Part shown: positions 15,677-24,314 of the stretch, piece by piece | How positions within the stretch are numbered: the first letter of the stretch is position 1 | Layout of the letters: each line of letters opens with the position of its first letter | Assembly (NCBI GenBank): GCA_005880175.1 | Contig: VBJR01000215.1 | Coordinates: 392-43,062 of the forward strand | Length of the DNA stretch: 42,671 nt | Direction of reading: 5' to 3' | From: Chloroflexota bacterium | GTDB taxonomy: Bacteria > Chloroflexota > Dormibacteria > Dormibacterales > Dormibacteraceae | Translations under genes and position numbers: made by a program | Notes under the pieces: model-generated | Database searches by the model: none | What the model was told of the DNA's origin: nothing | The model's input: the letters and a program-made list of their open reading frames with translations, nothing else

Positions 15677-18391
15677 ATGGCGAACGGTCTGCACGAGACG
15701 GCGGAGGAACGGCGCCTGCACGAGGCCCGGGCGGGCGTGCCGTGGCGGCGCTGGGGCCCCTATCTGAGCGAGCGCCAGTGGGGCACGGTCCGGGAGGACA
15801 CCAGCGAGCACGGCGATGCCTGGAACTCCTTCCCGCACGACCACGCGCGCTCGCGCGCCTATCGCTGGGGCGAGGACGGCCTGGCGGGGATCAGCGACGA
15901 CCGCCAGCGCCTGTGCTTCGCGCTCGCGCTCTGGAACGGCGCCGACCCGATCCTCAAGGAGCGCCTGTTCGGCCTCACGAACGGCGAGGGCAACCACGGC
16001 GAGGACGTCAAGGAGTACTACTTCTACGTCGACAACGTCCCCAGCCACGCGTACATGCGCTGGCAGTACAAGTACCCGCAGGCAGCGTTCCCGTACGACG
16101 ACCTGGTCGCCACGAACCGCGCCCGCGACCGCCGCGACCCGGAGTACGAGCTGATCGACACCGGCGTCTTCCGCGACCACCGCTACTTCGACGTGGAGGT
16201 GGAGTACGCGAAGGCGGCGCCGGAGGACCTGCTGGTCCGGATCACCATCCACAACCGGGGACCCGAGGTGGCGCCGCTGCACGTGCTGCCCACGCTGTGG
16301 TTCCGCAACACCTGGTCGGTGCACCCGCACACCGAGCGGCCGCGGCTGTGGGCGGACGGCGGCGTGGTGCGCTGCGAGCATCCCGAGCTGGGCGCGCGCG
16401 TCCTCCACGTCGAGGGCGCCTCGGAGCTGCTCTTCTGCGAGAACGAGACGAACGCGGCGCGGCTGTGGGGCTCCGCCAACCCGACGCCATTCGTCAAGGA
16501 CGGCATCGACGAGCGGATCGTGCGCGGGCGTGATGACGCCGTGAACCCCGAGCGGCAGGGGACCAAGGCCGCGGCCCACGTCCCCCTCGAGATCCCGCCC
16601 GGCTGGACCGCGACCGTCCGGGCTCGCCTCGCCCCCGACGCGCCCGCCGATCCGTTCGCCGGCTTCGACGCGCTGGTGGACGAGCGCCGCCGCGAGGCCG
16701 ACGAGTTCTACGCCGCGATCACCCCGGCCGCCGTGGACGCCGAGCATCGGGTGGTGATGCGCCAGGCCCTGGCCGGGATGCTCTGGAGCAAGGAGTACTA
16801 CCTGTTCGATGTGGACATCTGGCTGCGCGAGCACAGCGCCCACCCGTTCCGGCCGCCCCGCCGGCCGGGCGTCCGCAACGAGCGCTGGTACCACATGCAC
16901 AACGACGACGTGATCTCGATGCCGGACAAGTGGGAGTACCCCTGGTACGCCGCCTGGGACCTGGCGTTCCACACGCTCGCGCTGTCGATGGTGGACCCCG
17001 ACTTCTCCAAGAGCCAGCTCAACCTGATGCTGAGCGAGGACTACCTGCACCCAAGCGGCCAGATCCCGGCGTACGAGTGGAACTTCGGCGACGTGAACCC
17101 GCCCGTGCACGCCTGGGCCACGCTGTTCGCGTACAGCCTCGACCTCCAGCGCGGGACGGCCGACGTGGAGTTCCTGCGCGAGGCGTTCGCCAGGCTGCTG
17201 CTGAACTTCACGTGGTGGATCAACCGCAAGGACCCGGCCGGCAAGAACGTGTTCGAGGGCGGGTTCCTGGGCCTCGACAACATCGGCGCGTTCGACCGCA
17301 GTCAGACCCTGCCGACCGGCGGCCGCCTGGAGCAGGCGGACGGCACCGCCTGGATGGCCCTGTTCAGCCAGAACATGCTGGAGCTCGCCCTGGAGCTGGC
17401 CGCGCACGACCCCGCGTACGAGAACCTGGTCGTCAAGTTCGTCGAGCATTTCTTCTGGATCGCGGCGGCGATGGACCCGGCCGGCGAGCACCCGGACGAG
17501 CTGTGGGACGAGGAGGACGGGTTCTACTACGACGTCCTGCGCCTGCCCGACGGCTCCGGCCAGCGGATCCGGGTCCGCTCGCTGGTCGGCCTGCTCCCGC
17601 TCTGCGCCACGACGGTCGTGCCGGCCGAGACGCTGGAGCGGTACCCCGGGCTGACCGGCCGCGTCCGCCGGTACCTCGAGCGCAACCGGGACCTGCTCGG
17701 CGACATCGCCGACCCGTTCCGGCCCGGCGTGCGGGGCCGGCGGCTGCTGTCGGTGGTCAACGAGTCCAAGCTCCGGCGCATCCTGGCCCGGGTGCTCGAC
17801 GAGGACCGGTTCCTGTCCCCCTACGGGATCCGCTCGCTGTCCCGGTCTCACCTGCGCGAGCCGTACGTGCTGCGGACGGACGGACAGGAGTACCGCGTCG
17901 CCTACGAGCCGGCGGAGTCGAGCAGCGACCTGTTCGGGGGCAACTCGAACTGGCGCGGCCCGGTCTGGTTCCCGGTCAACGTGCTGCTGATCCGGGCGCT
18001 GCTCGAGTTCTACCTGTACTACGGCGACGACTTCACCATCGAGTGCCCGACCGGCTCCGGCCGGCCGATGACGCTGTTCGCGGTGGCGCGCGAGCTGTCC
18101 GAGCGCCTGGTGCGCATCTTCCTGCCCGACGAGCGTGGCCGGCGGCCCGTGTTCGGCGGCACGGAGGTCTTCCAGTCGGACCCGCACTGGAAGGACCTGC
18201 CGCTGTTCTACGAGTACTTCAACGGCGACGACGGGGCCGGCCTCGGCGCCTCGCACCAGACCGGCTGGACCGGCCTGGTGGCCCGGCTCATCCAGCTGTT
18301 CGGCCAGCTGGAGCCGGAGCAGCTGCTGGCGCACGGGACCACGCCGCTGACCGTCCTCTACCGGGCCGAGCCGGCGCTGGGGCCGGTGTAG
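15677..18391 (+). CDS. Glycoside hydrolase family 63 glucosidase-like protein
   Basis: 904 residues, no signal peptide. The N-terminal beta domain ([35 protein letters not shown]) and C-terminal (alpha/alpha)6 barrel match the bacterial MGH1-type GH63 group. Barrel motifs: [38 protein letters not shown] (likely with the general-acid Asp), and [15 protein letters not shown]. Members hydrolyse alpha-glucosides or mannosyl/glucosylglycerate. Placement next to otsB suggests metabolism of a compatible solute or storage glucan, which is inference. ATG 15677 is chosen; an in-frame ATG at 15650 is possible. Confidence 0.9.
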   Translation: MANGLHETAEERRLHEARAGVPWRRWGPYLSERQWGTVREDTSEHGDAWNSFPHDHARSRAYRWGEDGLAGISDDRQRLCFALALWNGADPILKERLFGLTNGEGNHGEDVKEYYFYVDNVPSHAYMRWQYKYPQAAFPYDDLVATNRARDRRDPEYELIDTGVFRDHRYFDVEVEYAKAAPEDLLVRITIHNRGPEVAPLHVLPTLWFRNTWSVHPHTERPRLWADGGVVRCEHPELGARVLHVEGASELLFCENETNAARLWGSANPTPFVKDGIDERIVRGRDDAVNPERQGTKAAAHVPLEIPPGWTATVRARLAPDAPADPFAGFDALVDERRREADEFYAAITPAAVDAEHRVVMRQALAGMLWSKEYYLFDVDIWLREHSAHPFRPPRRPGVRNERWYHMHNDDVISMPDKWEYPWYAAWDLAFHTLALSMVDPDFSKSQLNLMLSEDYLHPSGQIPAYEWNFGDVNPPVHAWATLFAYSLDLQRGTADVEFLREAFARLLLNFTWWINRKDPAGKNVFEGGFLGLDNIGAFDRSQTLPTGGRLEQADGTAWMALFSQNMLELALELAAHDPAYENLVVKFVEHFFWIAAAMDPAGEHPDELWDEEDGFYYDVLRLPDGSGQRIRVRSLVGLLPLCATTVVPAETLERYPGLTGRVRRYLERNRDLLGDIADPFRPGVRGRRLLSVVNESKLRRILARVLDEDRFLSPYGIRSLSRSHLREPYVLRTDGQEYRVAYEPAESSSDLFGGNSNWRGPVWFPVNVLLIRALLEFYLYYGDDFTIECPTGSGRPMTLFAVARELSERLVRIFLPDERGRRPVFGGTEVFQSDPHWKDLPLFYEYFNGDDGAGLGASHQTGWTGLVARLIQLFGQLEPEQLLAHGTTPLTVLYRAEPALGPV

Positions 18392-18438
18392 GCGATTCTC
18401 CCGATGAACGGCACGGCGAGGCCGCGAGGAGGCAGCAG

Positions 18439-18756
18439 ATGCTCTTCGACAAGCAGACGATCATCGACTACATCTCGCGGTACGTAGGCCCCGACCAGGC
18501 CCAGCAGGCCGCGCGGATGCTGCCCGACCAGGTGGACGACGAGCAGCTCAGGGACATGCTGACGCAGTACGGCGTGGACCCTGACCGGATGATGGACCAG
18601 CTCGGCCAGCGGCTCGCCGACCAGGCGACCGGCTTCGCCGCCTACGAGGACGAGGGCCAGCAGCGCGGCTACGACGACGAGCTCCAGCGCAACGGCTATG
18701 GCGGCGACGAGGACGGCCGTGGCGGCCCTGACGGCGAGGACGGCCGCGGCGCCTGA
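18439..18756 (+). CDS. Small acidic hydrophilic protein, unknown
   Basis: 105 residues with a strong ribosome site (GAGGAGG, 18426-18432) before the ATG. Residues 1-65 look helical (TIIDYISRYVGPDQAQQAARML, interrupted by DQVDDEQLRD), and the tail from about 75 is a low-complexity Asp/Glu/Gly/Arg stretch. No cysteine, no membrane segment. It follows the GH63 gene by 47 bases and is probably co-transcribed. I do not recognise the family. Confidence 0.7.
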   Translation: MLFDKQTIIDYISRYVGPDQAQQAARMLPDQVDDEQLRDMLTQYGVDPDRMMDQLGQRLADQATGFAAYEDEGQQRGYDDELQRNGYGGDEDGRGGPDGEDGRGA

Positions 18757-18764
18757 CCAGGCAG

Positions 18765-20111
18765 ATGGACGAACCCCGGTCCGGAGTCCGATCATTGGCG
18801 GTCGGCGAAGAGATGAAGGATTGGGGTTGGAGGCTGCGAGCCGCTCGGGCGGAGCGCGGCCTGACCGAGGATGCGCTCGCCGGGGAGATGCGGCGCTGGG
18901 CCGAGCTCCTCGGGACGCCACGGCCGGAGATCACCGGGAACGCGATCGCCGACTGGGAGGGCGGCGCCCGCCCCCTGGATCGGGGCGCCCTGCGCCTGCT
19001 CTGGCTGGCGCTGGAAACGCCTGGCCGCGGCTGGTCCGACCCCGACGTGGACGTCTGGTCGCTGTTCCGGCCCGCCCGCCGCCTGTCGAGCGACCGGGAG
19101 CGCCGCCTGGACTTCCTCCGGTTCGCCGCGTCGATGGGCCAGCCCGCCGCCCTCGACCCGGAGCGGCTGGACGCCGTGCTCGACGAGACCGTCCGCGTGG
19201 ACCAGCGCGTCGTCGAGGGCCTGGCCCTGGTCTCCCGCCAGTTCAGCCGGCGCTGCGGCACCGAGCCCCCGCACGTCCTCCGGCGCGACGTCCACGCCCA
19301 CCTGGAGGTCCTCCTCACGCTGCTCGACGCCCCGATGGGCGGCGACCTGCGGAGCGACCTCGCGTCGGCGGCGGCCACCGCCGCCGTGTTCGCCGGCCAC
19401 CTCGCCATCCTCGTGGGCCGGCCCGATCCCGCCGCCGTGTACCTGGAGATCGCCCAGCGGCTGGCGAGGCAGGTGGCCGACGCCGAGTCGGAGGCGATGG
19501 GCCTGCTCATCTCCAGCCACCTGTTCTCGCTGGTGTGCCCCGCCCGGCCGGGCGGCGATCCGGCCCGGGCCCAGGAGCTGCTCGAGGCCGCCGACCGCCG
19601 CCTGGGCCGGACGACGGCGCCGGTCGCCAACGCCTGGGTGCTGCTGCGGGAGGCCGAGGAGGTGGCCGGTCGCGACGAGCGGGCGGCGTTCCGGCTCATG
19701 GACGAGGCCGACCGGCTGGTTCACCGCGCCGGGCGGATGCCCGCCGACGGGCTGTGCAGCCGCTGGAGCATGGGCCTCAACGTCGCCTACCGGGGCAACG
19801 TCAGCGTCCTGGCCGGCCATCCCGAGCGCGGGATCCCGCTGCTGGAGGCGGCGCTGGCGGCGCTGCCCAGGGAGCTGATCGCCACCCGGCCGATGGCCAC
19901 CGCCGACCTGGGCGGGGCCTACGCGCTGCAGGGCGAGGTGGACCACGCCTGCGCGCTGCTCACCCAGGCGCTGACCCAGGCGGTCGCCGCCGGGCTGCCC
20001 GAGCCGCTGAACCGGGTCCGCCGGGTCCGCGCCCGGCGGCTCGCGGCCCATGCTGGGGCCGGCCCGGTCCGCGAGCTGGACGAGCGCCTGCGGGCCCTGT
20101 CCGCGCCGTAG
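18765..20111 (+). CDS. XRE-type HTH regulator with TPR region
   Basis: 448 residues. A degenerate Cro/C1-type HTH at about 20-75 (WGWRLRAARAERGLTEDALA, then NAIADWEGGARPLD), followed by a long helical, TPR-like region (VYLEIAQRLARQVADAESEA; GGAYALQGEVDHACALLTQA). This layout matches actinobacterial NsdA/BldD-like 'XRE plus tetratricopeptide' regulators, often tied to development or secondary metabolism. Start is uncertain: ATG 18765 used; ATG 18813 (MKDWGWRL) also possible, with GAAGAG ahead. Confidence 0.82.
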   Translation: MDEPRSGVRSLAVGEEMKDWGWRLRAARAERGLTEDALAGEMRRWAELLGTPRPEITGNAIADWEGGARPLDRGALRLLWLALETPGRGWSDPDVDVWSLFRPARRLSSDRERRLDFLRFAASMGQPAALDPERLDAVLDETVRVDQRVVEGLALVSRQFSRRCGTEPPHVLRRDVHAHLEVLLTLLDAPMGGDLRSDLASAAATAAVFAGHLAILVGRPDPAAVYLEIAQRLARQVADAESEAMGLLISSHLFSLVCPARPGGDPARAQELLEAADRRLGRTTAPVANAWVLLREAEEVAGRDERAAFRLMDEADRLVHRAGRMPADGLCSRWSMGLNVAYRGNVSVLAGHPERGIPLLEAALAALPRELIATRPMATADLGGAYALQGEVDHACALLTQALTQAVAAGLPEPLNRVRRVRARRLAAHAGAGPVRELDERLRALSAP

Positions 20112-20500
20112 GCCGCGCCGGCCACCGGCCCACCCGGACAGACGACGAGCACGCCGTCCATCGCTGGCGACCGCATGCCCGCGAACACGACGCCCTCCGG
20201 CAGGAAGGCGAAGGCCCAGGCCAGGGCGACGAGGGCCAGGCTGGCGCCGTCGAGGATGCCCCTGCGGTAGGCGGTCCCCGCGACGGCGGCGGCCGCCGCC
20301 GCCAGCACGACCGCGCTGGCCTGCTGCTCCCCGACCATGTCCCACCAGTCGATCAGCTCGATGACGCCCGGCGGCAGCGGCAGCGAGTAGCGCAGGTCCA
20401 GGTCCACGAAGGCGACCGGAAGGCCGCGGCCGATCCCCAGGATCAGCGCGGCCGCGGCGAGCACCCGGACGCCGATGACGGCAGCCCGCCAGACCCCCAC
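19919..20500 (-). CDS. Putative membrane protein, weakly supported
   Basis: The only sizeable frame in 20112-20570. It has three to four hydrophobic stretches (AAVIGVRVLAAAALILGI; ASAVVLAAAAAAVAGTA; ASLALVALAWAFAFLPEGVV) separated by short loops, which argues for real coding. The C-terminal ~60 residues are Arg/Ser rich and antisense to the HTH-TPR gene, so the real stop may be lost. Start GTG at 20500 is a guess; the frame is open to 20593. No family recognised. Confidence 0.4.
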   Translation of the reverse strand: MGVWRAAVIGVRVLAAAALILGIGRGLPVAFVDLDLRYSLPLPPGVIELIDWWDMVGEQQASAVVLAAAAAAVAGTAYRRGILDGASLALVALAWAFAFLPEGVVFAGMRSPAMDGVLVVCPGGPVAGAAYGADRARRRSSSSRTGPAPAWAASRRARTRRTRFSGSGSPAATAWVSAWVSSAQAWSTSPCSA

Positions 20501-20570
20501 CCGCTCGAACAAGCCCGGCACAGCGGCGGATAGTTGACCACAATTGCCGCCGGGAAGGAGGCCGAACACC

Positions 20571-21071
20571 ATGGCGACCGAACACCTCGACACGATCCTC
20601 GGCCATCACGTCTGGGCGACGCTGGCGCTGCTCGACCACTGCGCCGCGCTGACGCCCGACCAGCTGCGGCTGACGGTCCCGGGCACGTACGGCCCGATCC
20701 ACGCCACGCTCGCCCACCTGGTCGCCGCCGACCGGCGCTACCTGGTCGGCATCACCGGCGGGGAGCGGGTGGCCTGGAGCCCGGACGACGCGCCGCCCCT
20801 GGCGGCCCTGCGCGCCGAGGCCGAGCGGCAGCGGGCCGGCTGGGAGGACGTGATGGCCCGCGTGGACGAGCTCGACTGCGCGATGCCCGAGATCCCGGGC
20901 GTGTACCCGCGGCTCGAGCACGCGGTCGGCCTCTTCCTGGTGCAGGCGGTGCACCACGGCGAGCGGCACCGCGGCGAGGTCTGCTCGATCCTCGGCGCGC
21001 ACGGCCTGGAGGCGCCCGAGCTGACCGGCTGGGACTACGTCCTGGTCCGGCGCGGCGTTCGGGCGCCGTGA
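20571..21071 (+). CDS. DinB/YfiT-like four-helix metalloprotein
   Basis: 166 residues of the DinB (DNA-damage-induced) superfamily, unrelated to polymerase IV. Metal-ligand histidines: HHVWATLALLDH near the N-terminus, LAHLVAADRRYL, and the C-terminal QAVHHGERHRGEV. Members are putative thiol-dependent transferases (bacillithiol/mycothiol-like) of mostly unknown substrate. ATG 20571 has GGAAGGAGG upstream. The stop overlaps the GTG of the YcaQ-like gene (GTGA), so the pair is coupled. Confidence 0.88.
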   Translation: MATEHLDTILGHHVWATLALLDHCAALTPDQLRLTVPGTYGPIHATLAHLVAADRRYLVGITGGERVAWSPDDAPPLAALRAEAERQRAGWEDVMARVDELDCAMPEIPGVYPRLEHAVGLFLVQAVHHGERHRGEVCSILGAHGLEAPELTGWDYVLVRRGVRAP

Positions 21072-22309
21072 CGCCGGTCGCGCTGTCGCTGGCCGAGGCG
21101 CGGCGCCTGGCGGTCGCCGCCCAGGGGTTCGGTCCCCGGCCCGCGGCGCCGTCGGCCGCCCACGTCCGCAAGCTGGCGACACGCCTGCACGCGTTCCAGA
21201 TCGACTCGGTGAACGTCCTGGTGCGGGCGCACTACGTCCCCGCGTTCGCCCGGCTCGGCCCGTACTCGATGGACCACCTCGACGCCCTGGCGTACCGGCG
21301 GCGTGAGCTGTTCGAGTTCTGGGGCCACGCCGCGTGCCTGATGCCGGTCGCGCTGTACCCGCTGCTGCGCTACCGCATGCGCCCGGACCCGACGCTCGAG
21401 TACATGCGCACCGAGCGCGGCGCGTACACGGCGAGGGTCTACCAGGAGGTCGCCGAGCGCGGGCCCCTGACCATCGCCGACCTGTCGGAGCCCGGGCAGC
21501 GGTCGGGGAAGTGGTGGGGCTGGGCGCCCGGCAAGGCGGTCCTCGAGCACCTGTACGACGCCGGCCTCCTCGCCATCGCCGGCCGGCGGGGCTTCCAGCG
21601 GCTCTACGACCTGACCGAGCGCGTCATCCCGCGGGGGGTCCTCGACGCGCCGGCCCCGACCCGCGACGAGGCGATGAAGCAGCTGATCTGCCTGGGCGCG
21701 AAGGCGTGCGGCGCCGGCACGGCGGGCGACCTCACCGGCTACCTGGACATCGACGGGTGGCGCGACCGGCTGCCGGCGGGGCCGGCGTGGGAGTGGCGGA
21801 AGGACGGCGCCCGCCGGCGGTCGCCTCCGACCGCGCGCCGCCTGGTGGCCGAGCTGGTCGAGGAGGGCCGCCTGCTGCCGGCCCGCGTCGAGGGGTGGAC
21901 CGAGGCCGCGTACCTGCACCCCGAGGCGCGGGCGCCCCGCAGCGTTGCCGCCCGGGCGCTGGTCACCCCGTTCGACTCGCTGGTCTGGGAGCGGAGCCGC
22001 ATCGACCGGCTGTTCGGGATGAAGTACACGATCGAGCTGTACACGCCGCCGGAGAAGCGGGTGTTCGGCTACTACGTGTGCCCGTTCCTGCTCGGCGACA
22101 CGCTGGTCGGCCGGTGCGACCTGAAGGCGGAGCGGGGCCGGGGCGCGCTGCTCGTGCCGGGCGCCTACCTGGAGCCGGGGCAGGATGCGCGGCGCGTGGC
22201 GCCGGCGCTGCGCGACGAGCTCGACGAGATGCGCGGGTGGCTCCAGCTCGACCGGGTCGAGGTGGGCGCGCGGGGTGACCTCGCGGAGGAGCTCAGGAGC
22301 CGATCCTGA
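21068..22309 (+). CDS. YcaQ/AlkX-type winged-helix DNA glycosylase
   Basis: 413 residues of the HTH_42/YcaQ family. Starts SLAEARRLAVAAQGF and carries the catalytic-type Q-phi-D motif in HAFQIDSVNVLVRAHY, then RRRELFEFWGHAACLMP, KWWGW and the C-terminal ALVTPFDSLVWERSRIDRLF and GYYVCPFLLGD segments. Characterised members unhook interstrand crosslinks by excising N7-alkylated bases. GTG start overlaps the stop of the DinB-like gene, suggesting a joint role in handling alkylation or electrophile damage (inference). Confidence 0.9.
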   Translation: MTPVALSLAEARRLAVAAQGFGPRPAAPSAAHVRKLATRLHAFQIDSVNVLVRAHYVPAFARLGPYSMDHLDALAYRRRELFEFWGHAACLMPVALYPLLRYRMRPDPTLEYMRTERGAYTARVYQEVAERGPLTIADLSEPGQRSGKWWGWAPGKAVLEHLYDAGLLAIAGRRGFQRLYDLTERVIPRGVLDAPAPTRDEAMKQLICLGAKACGAGTAGDLTGYLDIDGWRDRLPAGPAWEWRKDGARRRSPPTARRLVAELVEEGRLLPARVEGWTEAAYLHPEARAPRSVAARALVTPFDSLVWERSRIDRLFGMKYTIELYTPPEKRVFGYYVCPFLLGDTLVGRCDLKAERGRGALLVPGAYLEPGQDARRVAPALRDELDEMRGWLQLDRVEVGARGDLAEELRSRS

Positions 22310-22331
22310 TCGGGGCCCTGGCGCCAGGAGA

Positions 22332-23277
22332 TCAGCCCCGCGGCGGCCCGCGCCGCCGCGAGCGCACCTCCGCCGTGTACAGCGCCGCCTGGTACCGGCC
22401 GCTGACCGGGGGCGTCAGCCGGCCGCCGCCGACCAGGTGGTACAGGTGGCTCGCGCCGGCGAGGACGTCGGCGCCGGTGTACTCGTTGAAGTTGCGGACC
22501 ATGTCGTGGACCGCGAAGCCCATGTCGGCGATCGCGCCCTGCAGCCGGGCGGCCTCGTCCGGCGGCTTCGGGCCGAAGCAGAGGAACGCCTGCCGGCCGG
22601 GCCCGGGCGCCAGGGCGGCCGCCCCGCGCGACAGGAAGAGCTCGGCGCCGGCGAGCGTGTAGGGCGGGTCCGTGAACACGCGCCCGCTGGGCGGCGTCCC
22701 GGCTGAACGCCACGACGGCCGGGTCCACGTCCACGACCGCCAGCCGGGCCGGCGGCGGCGTGCCCAGCGCCTGGCCGGCCAGCGCGATGGCCGGGGCGAG
22801 CTGGTCGTCGTCGCCCACGAGCAGGACGGCCTTGCCGCTCAGGGCGCCGGCGGCGTGGAGGTGGGCCACGCGCCGCAGCTTGGTCTCGACCGTGCAGTGG
22901 GCCTGGTCCAGCGTCCGGTCGGCCGGCGGCGTGCCGGCCAGCAGCGCGGCCAGGCGGTCCGCGAGCGCGCCGTACTCAGCCGGCAGCACCGCGCCCCGGC
23001 CGGCGCACGCCGGGCAGGCCACGCTCCTGTGCGGCGGCCCGGCGAGCTCGCGCCCGGCCTCGCTCAGGCGGGAGGGCCGCTCACGGGTGAGCAGGCCCAG
23101 CCGCCGGAGCTCGCCGCACACGGCAGCGACGATCGGCACCGGCAGGCCGGTCAGCCGGCTGAGCTGGCGGGTGGCCGCCGGGCCACCCGCCAGGTGCCGC
23201 AGCACCTCCTCGACGCCGCGCGGCCCCTCCCGGAGGCCGGCGGCGACGGCGACGTCGGACAGCACGTCACGCGCCAC
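22332..23277 (-). pseudogene. bpsA: Branched-chain polyamine synthase, frameshifted
   Basis: The first frame (23277 to about 22690) has a winged-helix N-terminus, a cysteine pair (CPAC), and the nucleotide-binding core KAVLLVGDDDQLAPAIAL with VVDVDPAVVAF. The second frame (to 22332) continues with VFTDPPYTLAGAELFLSRG, FLCFGPKPPDEA and RNFNEYTG, all BpsA signatures. About 25-27 residues that normally carry the HDLR...LP region are missing at the joint near 22684, with a frame change. BpsA adds aminopropyl groups from decarboxylated SAM to spermidine. The GTG start overlaps the end of the AdoMetDC gene, which supplies that donor, so the pairing makes biochemical sense. Real decay or an assembly gap. 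Confidence 0.85.
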
Positions 23278-23647
23278 GTCCGACCCTCCGCACGGCCGCC
23301 CGGCGCAGCCGGAGCGAGCGGAGCAGCTCGTCCACCACGCGGGCGGCGTCGATGGCGCCGCAGCTGAACAGGTCCACGGCGACGAGCCGCTCCTCGGGCC
23401 AGGTGTGGAGGCTGAGGTGCGATTCGGCCAGCACCAGCACGAGGGTGACGGCGCCGTTGGGGAAGCGAACGAGCACCTCGTCGAGCACGTGGCCGCCGCC
23501 GGCCGCGACCGCCCCGCGGGCGGCGGCCGTCAGCAGCTCCGCGTCGGTCAGGACGCGAGGGTCCTCCACCTCCGCGTCGACGAGGTGCAGCTCTTTGGAC
23601 CGGGGCGCGTCCGGCGTGGCGAGCGGGACGCGGGGAGCTCGAAGCAA
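23267..23647 (-). CDS. speH: S-adenosylmethionine decarboxylase proenzyme
   Basis: 126 residues with the pyruvoyl self-cleavage site AESHLSLHTWPEERLVAVD; the Ser of ESH becomes the pyruvoyl group. A downstream FSCG holds the processing/catalytic Cys. It makes decarboxylated SAM, the aminopropyl donor for polyamine synthesis. I prefer the TTG at 23647, which has a perfect AGGAGG five bases upstream; the ATG at 23671 has no ribosome site and would place that AGGAGG inside the gene. It overlaps the bpsA start by 11 bases and follows a short leader-peptide ORF. Confidence 0.92.
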   Translation of the reverse strand: MLRAPRVPLATPDAPRSKELHLVDAEVEDPRVLTDAELLTAAARGAVAAGGGHVLDEVLVRFPNGAVTLVLVLAESHLSLHTWPEERLVAVDLFSCGAIDAARVVDELLRSLRLRRAAVRRVGRGA

Positions 23648-23725
23648 TGGGTCCTCCTGGACAACCGGCATGGAGGGCCGGCCGCGCCGGAGGGGGGGAC
23701 CCGCGAGCCTACGAGGAGGTCGGGG

Positions 23726-23797
23726 TCAGGTCCCGTCCGGGAGGCGGCTGCCCGACGACTGGCCGAACCGGCCCGCCGTCTCGACTCGTGCTGCCAT
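23726..23797 (-). CDS. 23-residue leader peptide/uORF upstream of speH
   Basis: A tiny ORF (starts MAARVETAGRF, ends SRLPDGT) with a near-perfect ribosome site AGGAGGTGG (23812-23804) nine bases before its ATG, the best in this neighbourhood. It lies between the response-regulator gene and speH, ending 78 bases before the speH start. The position suggests a regulatory leader sensing polyamines or SAM, by analogy with uORFs controlling AdoMetDC elsewhere, or a small functional peptide. No known peptide family recognised. Confidence 0.5.
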   Translation of the reverse strand: MAARVETAGRFGQSSGSRLPDGT

Positions 23798-23840
23798 GTG
23801 ACGCCACCTCCTGTACGGGATTCTGAGAGCCGCTAGCTTA

Positions 23841-24236
23841 TCACCTGCCCAGCAGGACGCCAACGCGCCGGCTCAGCTCCGCCGGCAGCACGTCGAGCTT
23901 GGTCCACCACGCGACCGCGCCCATCGCCTGGGCCCGGCGCGCCGCCTTCTCCTCGCGCTCGTTCGAGAGCATCACCACCGGCACCCCGGCCATGCCGGCG
24001 TCGCCCTTGAGACGGCGCAGCACCTCCAGGCCGTCCATGCCGGGCATCCGCACGTCGAGCAGGACGAGGTCGAGCGCCTCCGTTGCCGCATCGAGTGCCG
24101 CCAGACCGTCGGCGGCGAAGCGGACCTCGAAGCCGTCTGCCCGCAGACGGCCGCCGTACATCGTCCGCATGTCGGGATCGTCGTCCACGAACAGCACGCT
24201 GCGCGGCTGCGCGTGGAGCACCGTTGTGTCCCCCAC
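23841..24236 (-). CDS. Single-domain response regulator (receiver)
   Basis: 131 residues, receiver domain only. Acidic pocket FVDDDPD (17-23), phosphoacceptor Asp61 in LVLLDVRMPGMDG, switch Ser91 in VVMLSNERE, and Lys113 in WWTKLD. No output domain, so it acts by protein contact like CheY/Spo0F. No histidine kinase is in the window. It is upstream of the leader peptide, speH and bpsA in the same direction and may share their transcript. The AT-rich gap 24237-24314 to the divergent methyltransferase gene holds the promoters of both. Confidence 0.92.
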   Translation of the reverse strand: MGDTTVLHAQPRSVLFVDDDPDMRTMYGGRLRADGFEVRFAADGLAALDAATEALDLVLLDVRMPGMDGLEVLRRLKGDAGMAGVPVVMLSNEREEKAARRAQAMGAVAWWTKLDVLPAELSRRVGVLLGR

Positions 24237-24314
24237 GCCATAAGTCTAATCGGTAGAAAATCAAAGCATGCAAGCTATGTCTGGTCCACCATCCATACTC
24301 TCCCGTCGGTGGGG

